A DNA stretch of 64,000 nucleotides. Source: Breviolum minutum Mf 1.05b.01. Taxonomy: Eukaryota > Sar > Dinophyceae > Suessiales > Symbiodiniaceae. The stretch covers positions 1-64,000 of the forward strand of contig DF240732.1 in assembly GCA_000507305.1 (NCBI GenBank). The letters run 5' to 3'. The notes under the pieces were generated by a model that did not search any database, was not told the DNA's origin, and saw only the letters and a list, made by a program, of their open reading frames with translations. Every line of letters starts with the position of its first letter. The stretch's first letter is position 1. Both the position numbers and the translations under genes were made by a program. This document shows positions 23,213-33,700 of this stretch, piece by piece.

Positions 23213-23247
23213 CCCGGGATTGTAAAACCCTTTGTTCGTGTAAACAG

Positions 23248-23388
23248 CTACTAGCTCGCCGCTATTCCGAAGGGTCCCTGCCGGGTTTGCTTGCGGCAAT
23301 AGGTGACGTGGTGGTTCGAGAGGACGCGGGTCTTCAAAGCAAAGCATTTGTGACTTGGAGGCACATGGACCTATGGAGGAAGCAGATG
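23248..23388 (+). CDS. Candidate exon sandwiched between two inverted-repeat elements, unknown function
   Basis: Follows GTAAACAG and reads LLARRYSEGSLPGLLAAIGD, then VVVREDAGLQSKAFVTWRHM and DLWRKQM. Amphipathic, no low complexity, a single convincing frame. No GT donor at the 3' edge; CAGAT|GCC would be a GC donor. A family E element lies 35 bp upstream and a family M element starts within 10 bp downstream. Function not recognised. Confidence 0.55.
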
Positions 23389-23394
23389 CCTATG

Positions 23395-23548
23395 TTGGGC
23401 CCACGAGATGGGCCCCGGGACCCAGTTTGTAAGTAAGGTGAAATGACTCCAGAAAATGGGGCGGTTTAAACCCCTCATGGCCCATTTACAAGGCCATTTC
23501 TAGGGGTGAACTAATTCCATTTATAAGTAGTAGGGGCCCACCAGGTAG
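23395..23548. mobile_element. Family M element, copy 2
   Basis: TTGGGCCCACGAGATGGGCC at left, TTATAAGTAGTAGGGGCCCA at right. Confidence 0.6.
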
Positions 23549-23634
23549 GTTTGCTTTCCACCCCACTGCAGTGGAAAAAACATATCAGTTGAGTTTTTGA
23601 ACAAGGGATCAATAGAAAGGTTGGAATACGATCG

Positions 23635-23691
23635 TTTCCTTTTTGGGATGGCCTATTTTCAGGTGCGTTTGCTGTTAGTTTCAGGGAGCGT
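23635..23691. mobile_element. Family C right half
   Basis: GGATGGCCTATTTTCAGGTG then TGCTGTTAGTTTCAGGGAGC. Confidence 0.6.
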
Positions 23692-23710
23692 AGTTGTTTG
23701 GGGTTCCAGG

Positions 23711-23772
23711 TATGTATATATATATATACATATATTTAATATATGTATATATATACATATTATATATATATG
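23711..23772. repeat. ATATGT palindromic AT array
   Basis: Alternating TATATA/TATGTA with an internal palindrome. Strong cruciform potential. Confidence 0.8.
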
Positions 23773-24141
23773 AAAAGCCAGTTTCTACATGCACACCTAC
23801 AACCGGAGTTCTGCCATCTACCTTGACCTTGGTAAAGGCGTTTTCGTGAGCGATGAGTCCAACACCTGGTTGTTTAGGGTATCTAGGGTATACGGAGTTA
23901 TACAGGGATTTTAATTAACCATTGCAAGGATGCCTACTAAACAAATAAACAGTATAATGGAAAGTAAGAGGCAATAGTTTTTTGTGGCTCACTTTGATCA
24001 GACCCTCAAAATCATCAGCTGCCGTCCCATCAAGGATACCAAGCTGTCCTCGGACGCCTTTGTGGAGGAATTGGAGGTTGCTAATGAGCCTCTTGGACAG
24101 CGTGCGACTGTTGTTATGGCTAATCAACCAACCCCTCCTAA

Positions 24142-24220
24142 ATAGGGGTTAAATATGTTCTTATGAAGGGAAACCAATGGTTAATAGGCCCTTAAGGCCT
24201 TATTTCTAGCGGGGGGTATG
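24142..24220. mobile_element. Family H element, copy 3
   Basis: TTCTTATGAAGGGAAACCAA and TAATAGGCCCTTAAGGCCTT then a G-run. Confidence 0.55.
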
Positions 24221-24259
24221 GCAAAGATTTTAAAATAAACATTTGAGGTGTGACCCTGT

Positions 24260-24285
24260 GGATATGTTAGTTGCCTGGAGGGTAT
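24260..24285. mobile_element. Family B right half
   Basis: GATATGTTAGTTGCCTGGAG plus GGTATC with no left partner nearby. Confidence 0.55.
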
Positions 24286-24420
24286 CACAAGACTCCACAT
24301 TTTTTTGGCTTCAAATGTCCATCGTGGCAGTATCGTGGCGGCGCGAAATACGCCAAGCAACACTATGTATAATCATAATATGTATAATATATATATATAT
24401 TCCAGCTAAAAGACGAAAGT

Positions 24421-24525
24421 TAGGTGGTGGCTTTCAATATTATTCAAAACCTTCCTTTTCCCGTTGCAAATATCATCCAATTTGACCATCATATTTCTTC
24501 CAATTGGGCCCCGAAACCGCCAACT
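24421..24525. mobile_element. Family G element, diverged copy
   Basis: TAGGTGGTGGCTTTCAATAT left, ATCATCCAATTTGACCATCA core, GAAACCGCCAACTCG right. Confidence 0.6.
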
Positions 24526-24654
24526 CGAAAATCTTACAACAAGCATTGAAGCATCCCCATCTTTTCATGACTGTATCTGTATGATGTCAAAAAAGATGCC
24601 GATTCTTGACGCTTCCCTTGGCTTTTTTAACGTTGCGACACCACGAAAACCCAG

Positions 24655-24728
24655 GTGTCTTCGTTACAAACTCCTCTGCGGAACTGGTCCTACCAGTGGT
24701 TGGGTTTGGCAACTCAGCGTTCTCCCAA
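24655..24728 (+). CDS. Candidate exon, unknown function
   Basis: Between ACCCAG and CCCAA|GTTCGG. The frame reads VFVTNSSAELVLPVVGFGNS, then AFSQ, a hydrophobic beta-like pattern. Open in two other frames, but this one is best. Confidence 0.4.
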
Positions 24729-24761
24729 GTTCGGTGGACCTTAGAATGATGGCAGTGCCAC

Positions 24762-24833
24762 CCCCCTTAGACAGACATAAGGGTTTGTTAAGGCCCTTAT
24801 GAAGGAAAACCAATGGTATCCAATGGTTCATAC
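24762..24833. mobile_element. Family H element, degraded copy 4
   Basis: CATAAGGGTTTGTTAAGGCC and CTTATGAAGGAAAACCAATG. Confidence 0.4.
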
Positions 24834-25377
24834 GGCTTGCGGTGGAACATGTTTTGTTTAACCTTTGAGGATGATGGTTGAATAGAGTGGAACAGAGGTA
24901 CTTCACTATATACCTTGTATCTCCCACCCCAACCTAGGATGCAATCGTCACCAACAGGATTATTGTATTTTATAAGTTTTTCAGGTAGGGAATCCCAACC
25001 CAAACCTTTATTTGCGCTTGTCACTGGGTGGGGGGTAGATCCAAATACCATGTTTGCACCATTTGTTGATGCTTGTTGAACATTTGCTTGGTTTTGTTGC
25101 TTATACTGTGTGTGCTGTCAAATGCTGTCAATATTACTTCTGTTTCTTGAATTCGTTTTGGCAAACATGCCCCTATAAGAAGGAAAACGAAACCTGAACA
25201 TGCTCTTTTGAAAAAGGAGCAGTTCCTTCTCAAACCAAAACATGTTAACACTTTTACATTGTCAAATTTCAGTTGTGCGGTGTTACCCTGTCACTTTGCG
25301 AATCACCCTTATCATCTTGAACTTCTGTTTGTTGAGCAGTTAGTACTCGCCACAGCAATTAGAAAAAACAAACCAAG

Positions 25378-25690
25378 GTGAACTTGAAATTTGAGGACAA
25401 AGATTTGCCTGGGGCTGAGATCATTGATATCTATGACGATGTTGTGAGGATTGTAATAGGTGGGATCGGTGATATATATAATCAACCCCAATTCGCAGTA
25501 TATACCACTTATAGTCCTTGCCTTCTGGGAATTTTTATATGCTACCGATCCCACCTATGAAGGGTACCAGGTTCACAACCATTGACCATGGTATCGATCC
25601 ACAGCGCCCGTCTGATTCACCAGCTCCTAGGCTTCATTGCATCGTTAAAGCTTCCGATCTCGAGGACGGTCGCGGACACGAGGGAAACCA
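25378..25690 (+). CDS. Two exons split by a 119-nt intron made of an inverted-repeat element
   Basis: Exon 25378-25443 follows ACCAAG and has exactly 22 codons (VNLKFEDKDLPGAEIIDIYD, DV). The donor GTGAGG is consensus. Exon 25563-about 25690 follows CTATGAAG|G in phase and reads GTRFTTIDHGIDPQRPSDSP, then RLHCIVKASDLEDGRG. The 3' border is uncertain (GAC|GGTCGC is one option). Acidic and polar, family not recognised. The intron 25444-25562 is described separately and is the best introner candidate in the window. Confidence 0.55.
25456..25558. mobile_element. Family R inverted-repeat element, introner-like
   Basis: Perfect 15-nt ends ATAGGTGGGATCGGT and ACCGATCCCACCTAT, 103 bp long, only copy in this window. 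It lies between splice borders at 25444 and 25562, leaving just 12 nt on the left and 4 nt on the right. Confidence 0.8.
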
Positions 25691-26704
25691 CCGTGGGTTG
25701 AAACCACCGTGTGTTTTTTTTGTTTCTCCCGTTTTTTTTTTGGGATGGGAAAGAAGTGCCCATGATTTTTTGTTGAACCGTTATCAAAAAATGGGAGATT
25801 CCGAACGAAGGTGTCCCGGAATTTTCGGCATTTTTGAGATTATTATGCATTCCTTATGTGTTAGTGTTGGGGAGGGGTGTATGAATGATAATGAATGCAA
25901 TGAACTGGAGTTAGTGAACTTTTTTTGTTTACCATACGCCCTAGCTGTAGCGTAAACTTTGGGGAAGTTACAATGACAACATTGGCTATGGCATGCTTTT
26001 TTTTTGAGTAACCCACGATGGAAGTTGTTTGGATGTCTATATATGTTTCACATGCACCGTATGTGAACATAGGTCACAAAGCTTAACTCACCATCTACAG
26101 GGTGATGTAGTACAGGATTGATAATAAACAGTTGTAAAGGTTCCATTTTTCCATCAAAAGAGTTTCTTGGGGCAGTTCTTTGGAGTGGTTCAGCACAGGC
26201 GCCGACGTTTTGGCAGCATTCCCGAATGAACATGATGCTAGAAAATGCCAGTGGAATTTTCCCCATTTAAAGGGCCAAAAAAACAAAGCTGAATTTGAGG
26301 TAAAATAGGAAATATGCGCCGAATGGGACTGGAATATTTTCCCTACCTTTACTCGACGACATGTATGATAAACGTAGGTATCTAGCCATTTCATGGAGCG
26401 GATATGATTCAATAGAATTCACCACAAAAGTTCGCAAAATCCCAAGTTCCATCCATCATGGACAAGAAAATCCCACAGGACTCAAAGGAAGAGCGTGAGA
26501 GACTGAGGGTGGGAAGATGGCATCAGTTGACCATAATCGTCATAAGATCTAACTATCTTCAAGAGTTTTGAGTTTTCTTCGCACAAATGGGACGTTCCAA
26601 AGGGTGCCTAATGGTTCCTAAAGTTTGTCAATTCACCACCCTTTTGGGGCTTAGTTGGCACAGCTTGGGGCATCATGATTCATGATTGTGGTGCTATTGT
26701 GATA

Positions 26705-26804
26705 TACACGACCGAAAACTAACATGGAACCGGAAAATGAACCCCTTGAAGAGGAGTTTGGGAACCATCATTTTCAGGTTCCATGTTAGTTTTCCGGGCT
26801 CTAT
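26705..26804. mobile_element. Family E element, copy 2
   Basis: GACCGAAAACTAACATGGAA at left, GGTTCCATGTTAGTTTTCCG at right, 37 bp upstream of the exon at 26842. Confidence 0.75.
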
Positions 26805-26841
26805 CATTTGTGTTGGTTTATGTTTGTTTCTTTCTTTGCAG

Positions 26842-27054
26842 GCTTGTTTTAGGATGCAGAGCACCCATGCAGAAATAGTCAATTTGTTTCTTCCAATCAT
26901 GCAACTTAGAAGTATCTTACTTCCAACCACCATTTTTCAGGCCAAACTCGCTGAAAAAAACTTCGGTGGTGTCCCTGAAACCCTAGACATCCAGGGCCAC
27001 CTCCCTGAGGTTCGGAAATTCTGGACCCCCAACAACATACCTAAAACATCCTAG
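26842..27054 (+). CDS. Candidate terminal exon, unknown function
   Basis: Follows the strong acceptor TTTCTTTCTTTGCAG. Open for 70 codons to TAG at 27052: ACFRMQSTHAEIVNLFLPIM, QLRSILLPTTIFQAKLAEKN, then GGVPETLDIQGHLPEVRKFW. Family E elements sit 37 bp upstream and 48 bp downstream. Function not recognised. The second half could also be intron read-through. Confidence 0.45.
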   Translation, partial: ACFRMQSTHAEIVNLFLPIMQLRSILLPTTIFQAKLAEKNFGGVPETLDIQGHLPEVRKFWTPNNIPKTS

Positions 27055-27102
27055 GACACCAAACCCCGGGATGTACGACTGGATGTTGAAGGTAAATTTA
27101 AT

Positions 27103-27210
27103 TTACACCCCGGAAGATTAACGGCTGGAACCTAAAAACCACCCAGTTGAAAAGGAAAATCATCTTCCAAACCATCATTTTCAGGTTCCATGTTAATCTT
27201 CCAGGGTGTA
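27103..27210. mobile_element. Family E element, copy 3
   Basis: ACACCCCGGAAGATTAACGG and CCATGTTAATCTTCCAGGGT. Nearly identical core to copy 1. Confidence 0.8.
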
Positions 27211-27413
27211 GGGCAGGTGTTTCTATTTTCATTTCTGTCAATTTCTTCGATTTTCGAGCTTAGGAAAGCCACCCTTTTTCTGTGTCCGGTGGCCCCAGTT
27301 CTTTGCCAACTTTCGTTTAATGGGGTTTTGTTGATCATGGTAAGGACCTACTGAAAAGATTGATAATATTTGTGTATTTTGTATGTCTACATTGTGGATA
27401 TAAGATATATGGC

Positions 27414-27523
27414 CATAAGATCCATGTATGGTATATCTACCTAATTTTGTACCATAAAAATTAAGGTAAATGCAAGTAAACAATACATGAGATAAATGGA
27501 AGTATACATGGATCTTGTGGGAT
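27414..27523. mobile_element. Family A element, copy 5
   Basis: AAGATCCATGTATGGTATAT and TACATGGATCTTGTGGGA, middle diverged. Confidence 0.7.
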
Positions 27524-28149
27524 AGCCATGTTTACGAATACAAGCACTGAGCAATACTGTAAATGATTCATATGCACAAAAACTCGTATTTGATTTGTAC
27601 CATGTAGGAACTTCAGAGGCTGTACAAAAGGAACGCCGAACGCCTTCAAAAACATACACAAGTGAGTTAAGCACATTAACCTGAATCAGGTGGTTTTTTA
27701 TGTTTAATAATCATGGGGCACATATATATCTCAAAATTACGGTGTTTTTTGCAAATAGGATGATATCCTAAAAGGGATTCTCCTTACAGAAGTTGTGTTT
27801 TTTTTTTGGGAGGGGGAGGTCCTTCACTTGGAAACAATATCCACAGAAGTGGTTGTTGATGTTTTTTTTTTGCTGTAGTTGTTGCTTTCTTTGATTGAAT
27901 TCAGAACAGAATGACTCACAGGTTCAGGGGAAAATTGATCAGTCCTGAATTGGAACTGCCTTTTAAAACTTATCTATCACTGACATCAAGTTTTTTTTTC
28001 CAAGCCAGGTTGACCAGGGGGTCATTACGCTATATACCATGGAAATAATGAAACAATGCTCAAATTCAAATTTGATCAAACTTGTATGGTAATTTTTCTG
28101 CATATGTGTCTGTTCTACATAATGTGATGGTGCATTGTTGGTGTCAAAG

Positions 28150-28320
28150 AATGACTTCTGGCTTCTGGAAGCCAGCTCTATTTGTGGATTTCCACAGCTT
28201 GAAGTGTCATTTTTTAACCGAAAATCGCCCCGAAAGGCTTGGTATTCCGGCGGCTTCTCAAAGAAGGATGGAGAGAAACTGTGTGGTGACCTGGAATGGC
28301 AGACAATCCTAGGCATGATA
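28150..28320 (+). CDS. Candidate exon, unknown function
   Basis: After GTCAAAG the frame reads NDFWLLEASSICGFPQLEVS, then FFNRKSPRKAWYSGGFSKKD and GEKLCGDLEWQTILG. A minus-strand frame is also open here for 122 codons, so strand is not certain. Confidence 0.35.
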
Positions 28321-28374
28321 GACATGGCCAAATTCAGGATGGTGTATTACCATGTATTAACTGATATGCAACTT

Positions 28375-28498
28375 ACCCTCCCTGAAACTAACAGCAAAAG
28401 CCCCCTGAAAATCAATGGTTGGAAGATGATCAAAAATCCTTTCTGAATTTGGCCTATTTTCGAAGGCAATCAAACTCACTGTTAGTTTCAGGGAGGTT
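28375..28498. mobile_element. Family C inverted-repeat element, copy 1
   Basis: Family C ends are ACCCTCCCTGAAACTAACAG and its inverse, with CCTATTTTCAGGTGC near the right end. Both ends are present here. Confidence 0.75.
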
Positions 28499-28512
28499 TT
28501 AAGGATATCTCC

Positions 28513-28657
28513 AAGATGGGCCCCGAGCCGATCGTTATAAATGGAGTTACTGTAAATTCCTTTAAATGGCCAAAGATAAATGGGTAACTTGGCGTTATTT
28601 CACCCCGAACTAAATGGAGTTATTGCCTTACTTGTAACTGGGAGGGGTCCACCCCCT
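28513..28657. mobile_element. Family M element, copy 3
   Basis: GATGGGCCCCGAGCCGATCG, then TTATAAATGGAGTTA; right end CTTGTAACTGGGAGGGGTCC. Confidence 0.55.
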
Positions 28658-28703
28658 GAGGTTGGCACCATTGATTCAAGCAGTGAAGGAAGCTGGCTTC
28701 AAG

Positions 28704-28869
28704 GTGGGATGGAACACAATGAGATGTCAAAATTTTTATGTCGGGCCCAAAATGGTGAGAGTTCCAAGTTGTTTCAATCCATCCCCCCAGCATTTTTGTT
28801 GAAACAACATGAGTGGTTGTTCCATGCACTATCTTCTTATCTTTTTCTTTACGGATTTGGATCTCGCTT
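28704..28869 (+). CDS. Candidate exon of an origin recognition complex subunit 2-like protein
   Basis: Starts after GGCTTCAAG|G. The frame reads HNEMSKFLCRAQNGESSKLF, then QSIPPAFLLKQHEWLFHALS and SYLFLYGFGSRFQ. The order 'L-x-x-IPP ... F-x-x-L ... L-x-YGFGS-K/R' is typical of ORC2, part of the complex that marks replication origins. The frame stays open past 28869 (FESGELFPKPVGVEGKVRLR), so the 3' border is uncertain. No other ORC2 exon was recognised, so this is a motif-level call. A family M element ends 46 bp upstream. Confidence 0.4.
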
Positions 28870-29228
28870 TCAGTTTGAGAGTGGTGAACTGTTCCCGAAA
28901 CCCGTTGGTGTTGAAGGGAAAGTTCGACTTCGAAAATGGTCTGACCAGCTCTTGGTGAATTATATAGCTTCTTTTAAGCCGAGATGTAAAACTATAGGCT
29001 TGTTTATATCTCGTGTTCGTGTGTATATTTCACACCTCAGTACAGTATTTGGGTGTAAATGTATTTCTATATCTTCATATATTTATGTATAAATATTTCT
29101 ATTTTTTTTGGCAATATATATATACATATATGTATGAGCAAATTATTGCATTTTTGTTGGGTATATGTCGATGACAATGAGGGGCAAGAAGCAAACAAAA
29201 ACAGCTTTTTCAGTGTTTCTTTATCCAG

Positions 29229-29302
29229 GATGCAGCCATCTTCCATTTCCCGGATGCTTATGGGTGCGGGGCCCTCCTATTGTCACGTCGACTGGGTCCA
29301 TG
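29229..29302 (+). CDS. Possible N-terminal exon of the thioesterase-like gene
   Basis: After TTTATCCAG|GA the frame reads DAAIFHFPDAYGCGALLLSR, then RLGPW. An F-x-FP-x-A-x-G-x-G start is common at the first strand of type II thioesterases. Its phase does not join directly to 30769, so at least one exon would lie between. Tentative. Confidence 0.3.
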
Positions 29303-29459
29303 GGTTTCATGCGTTTTTTAGGTTTGGAAACCTGCAAAGTTGGCCGAAAAATGCTACCAATTACAGTAATTAAAAAGTAGATGTCACCGTCCCTACATAT
29401 TGGTTTATTTTCGGACCCTTTACGAAAACCTACCTTTTGGTATTGGCAAGCCATCTATT

Positions 29460-29575
29460 TTGACCCTAAGGTAGGTAGGATTATATCTCCACTTGTAAGG
29501 ATTATACCCCCGGTTGCCCCATGTGTAAGGCCATTTGTAGGATTTATGACTCCATCTAAGGCACCCACTTTATAG
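29460..29575. mobile_element. Family M element, diverged copy 4
   Basis: CACTTGTAAGGATTATACCC and GTAAGGCCATTTGTAGGATT. Confidence 0.4.
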
Positions 29576-29675
29576 GTACTGGTTAATGGATACAGGCAGT
29601 ACTTACCGGGTTAGTTCAAGTTAGCCTGAGATTAGATACCTGACATTTAACCTGCAACTTGAAAAACAATTGCTG

Positions 29676-29740
29676 GATTTCGGGTGATTTCTTTTGGAAA
29701 CCCATCATTTTCGGGTTCCATGTTAAACTCTGGGGGTGTA
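29676..29740. mobile_element. Family E right half
   Basis: AACCCATCATTTTCGGGTTC, CATGTTAAACTCTGGGGGTG. Confidence 0.6.
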
Positions 29741-30399
29741 GATACCAATCAAGAACTGAACATAAACAGCAAAAGGACTTCTCAAGGGCCGGGGCCCAGG
29801 TAATGCTAAGCCAAAAGGATGTTTTGACATGTTCTGTTTGAATATGTAGTTGGAAGGGGTAGCCAAATGTGACAATAGACAACGTCCCCAAAAACCTCAC
29901 CGAATAGGGTGATGTACTGTCAAAGTTATTGGACATGATCTGTATGGATCAGCTCTTTTCTGTTGTGTTGTTTGAGTGTTTGAAGATTAACACCAGTCTG
30001 ATATACAGCATGGTTTGTGAGTCTAGCTTTACTTTACGAGCTACGCACAGCCAGTGATTGACAAGTGTGAAAGCAATTGCGTTGCCACGTCTGATGTGAT
30101 TTTCATTGTCATTGTTTATCGTGTTCCTTATCACTTGTCTATCATCAATATGAAATTTGATTATCAATAAATCATCATTTGGTGTAATTGTTTATCATGT
30201 TCAATCTTTGGCATGTCATTCTCCTGTCATTGTCAAATATCATTTATTTCTCCAAATTCTTTGCTCGTGGTAGCTGCTTGTGTTTTCTATCCTTAGCTCG
30301 TCATCGAAGCCTTGGTTTTTTTACTGGAAAGCTGTGATTCCTGTTGACACGCTTCCACCAAGCTAGAAAGGATGCCCTCCATCATTATCCAACGAAGTC

Positions 30400-30417
30400 G
30401 TCATCATCATGATCATG

Positions 30418-30460
<43 letters not shown>

Positions 30461-30467
30461 CCATCAC

Positions 30468-30519
<52 letters not shown>

Positions 30520-30520
30520 G
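30400..30520. repeat. ATC trinucleotide array
   Basis: About 40 ATC units with a few GATC and ACC variants. Confidence 0.97.
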
Positions 30521-30648
30521 CCTTTGATTTTGGAAAACACATGAATGTGGATCTAGCAATGATGTGACATGTTCCAGATGTATATATATATATCTGTATA
30601 TATCATATATTTACTGTACCCCCCTTTAATAACGGACTACACATAGGA

Positions 30649-30735
30649 ATCATACCCTCCCAATGCCACCCCCTCCCCCCAGGAAATCAGGCCTAGGCCT
30701 CAGGGTTTATTATATAGCCACCATGATCCCCTTCA
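30649..30735. mobile_element. Family H-like fragment
   Basis: C-rich CCCTCCCAATGCC stretch, TCAGGCCTAGGCCTCAGGGT and CCACCATGATCCCCTTCAGG. Confidence 0.35.
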
Positions 30736-30768
30736 GGAGCATCCATTCATCGCCTCTCCACCCCTCAG

Positions 30769-33700
30769 GATGACAGATGAAGGTCGAGAGCCTTGGAGTC
30801 GTTATGTGGATCTCTTGATCCAAGAGATCGATCGTTTGGCAGGTGCCGGTAGTGAAGATGAGAGTTGCCGGCAACCGAACTTTTTTTTTTTTGGGAACGT
30901 TCGATCAGTTCCCATAGGATCCATGGGACTGGTATATTACCTACATTCGGTTGATGTTTAGATTGTTTGCGGGTAAATGTAGGTACATATACCATACATG
31001 GATCCTATGGGGTGAGATAGTGAACTAAATTGAGAACCTATACACCCGTGCTTTACAGGTTCAAACCCTTCCATTCGAAGGTTCAAGGATTCTTAGGGTA
31101 CATTGTTTAAAGATGTGATCACTTGTATTATCACCCATAGGATCCATGGGACTGGTATATTTACCTACATTTGCCATAAAGATTAACCATTCATGTAGGT
31201 AAATATACCAGTCCCATGGATGGTATGGGGATCATGGGCATTCTTTTGGATAAAAAAAAGGTTGCAAGTTACAATGGCGCCATGTGGATTTCAGCGAGGT
31301 GGCTGTATATACAACCAGCTGGGATGTATCCCAAACCCTGAAAATAATGGTAGATCAACTACCAACCTCAACTGGTGAGTTTTCCGGATTTCTGAACCAT
31401 CAACAGTATGTCATTAACTGGGTGTTGGAATTTGTCCATCAAAAGTTACTCGAGGTGTGTTTTGATGTGTTTTGTTCACCCAGTTCTTGCTAACAATCTA
31501 CCCTTCGCCCTGCTGTTGAATTTTGTTGGGTGGGATATTCAACATATATGGAAAGGGATTCAAACTAAGATTTTGTTCATTTGCGGAGTGTGAAGGTATA
31601 CAGCAAAATTATTGCGTAATTTTTGAAAACTGCCCATTTCCGCCAATATCTCAACTGGGGATGGCGTTTCAATTCGCTTAATGATGTAGGATGTTGGTAT
31701 TTTGAACTGATGATCAACCGGTGGTAAACTACTAAAATTATCTAAAATTTACTGATTGCAACAACTGGTCAGTACTTGGGATGTAAAAGATAAGAGATAC
31801 ACTGCCAACTGAATCAACTGGTGACATGAACGCGACTGAATCAAAATGAATCGATTTTCTGTCCTTTTATATAATCTTGTCAATCCTTTCACGGAACTCG
31901 TTTCTTTCAGGGATCATTAAATTATATTAAATTACCAATTTTTTTGGAGGGGATCAAACAGAATGCAAAGGTATGGTAAATTTGGGGGATTTCTTCTTAA
32001 TAGTACTTTGTTTGGGATGTTTGGGTTGATAATATACCCATAGGATCCATGTATGGTATATTTACCTTACATTTACCATGAAAATCAGCCAAATGTAGGT
32101 AAATATGCCATACATGGACCCTTAGGGATAATGCCCCCTGTCATTGGGCATGGCCCAATGATGCTAGGTCCCCGACGTCGCTTGGTTCTCTTTGGTCATA
32201 GTCGTGGTGCTGCACCCGCCACCTGTGTGGCGTATCGCTTGCCCGAGCGTGTGTTGGGATGCTCGAAAACGGTGAAACGGTGGGGCCGCCGAAAGACTGG
32301 TAGGATTACCGGAGGAAAGGCATCCCAGTCATACCTGTTCAATACTTTTCAAATATTTTGGACATAGCACCTCTGAAAAGCGGGCTTGCATCTTCTATTC
32401 AAGTGTGTGTTCTTGCTGGTGGCCACCATTTTTAGGTTTTCCAAAAAAAAAGAGGCTTTTGTCAGTGTAGTCTCCAATAAAACATCCTAGACCTTCATGC
32501 ACATGTTCTTTCAGCTCCCAGATTTAGCTGGGTTTCAATGTCCACTATGATTCCCATCACCTAAACAAAAACGCCATTGTTAAACTACCCCATGATTGCT
32601 GGGATCCCCCCCCCAAAAAAAGAAAAAAACGCCAACAAAAAAAGTCCCACGTTTCAGGTTAACCGTGATCAAATATCATTTGTCCTTGAGGAAGAAAGTC
32701 TACATCGCAGCATGTGGCGCGATGTCTTTAGGGCAAGCAACTGGTTGGGAAGAGCTGAGTCAACGCTTCAAAAAAGGAGGTGCCATGTGGTGCCGTATCT
32801 TTGGGTGATGTGGATGAATGACAGTTGTTACATTGTTTTTTTGTTGATGCCTGGTTTGATGGACGGTTTTTGTTTTTGTGCAAGAGGATTTCTACCCCCA
32901 AAGATGTTTTTTTCAACCATTTCTGTCGGTAGCTTGGAGATTGAGGAGACATGATCCATTTCATTCCCGGATGGGTTTCTTCAATGACTCGTTTTTTTCT
33001 CGGTGAGTTTGTTTCCTCGGACTATGGCCGGATACTGACGAGGAGAGGGTTGGAATTTGGGGTAGCTTAGCTACATTTTGGCCATGCGACCGAAAACATG
33101 ATGTTTTTAACCCCCAAAAGGGAGCAATTTGTTGGAAGGGGAAATCTCATTATTTCAGGGAAATCTAGGTCAGTAAAATAGGGAAATGGGACCCCGGCTA
33201 TTTGAGGGAAATCAAGGTGAAGGTGAAATATTACAATTTGGCCAGAATCTTTCATCCCATCAGGATGAAAGAGTGAGACACAGAGATATCAGAGATGATT
33301 GCTTCATTTTTTTGTTTACAGGCAGATTTTTCACCAGCTCAAGTGTGTTGGAAAGCATTGAAACACTGTTGATGGAAGAAATCCTGCACCACTTGGGATG
33401 TATAAAACCTTGTAAATAATGGGAGAAACTTAGCCGCATTTCTTCCATCAACAGCTTTTTTCAGCACTCTTTCAACGGTTTCATAGCCCAAAGGAAGATA
33501 TACAAATGTCAACAGACATATCTTTGAGGCAATCCCCCGTGGTTGGAAAGCATGATCGGATCACTGGATGGATCACTAGGGATCAACTCACCAAGCTCAT
33601 GTGTAAAGAAGTGGTGCTTTTTCTGGGTACATATTTGGATGTTTCCTTAAATGGTGGTACCCAACAACCATGGGTTTTCCTACTAAAAATGATCATTTTA

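Noticed and set aside
23711..23772. CRISPR or terminator-like palindrome
   Set aside because: Simple AT alternation in a eukaryotic genome; no spaced repeats of CRISPR type anywhere in the window.
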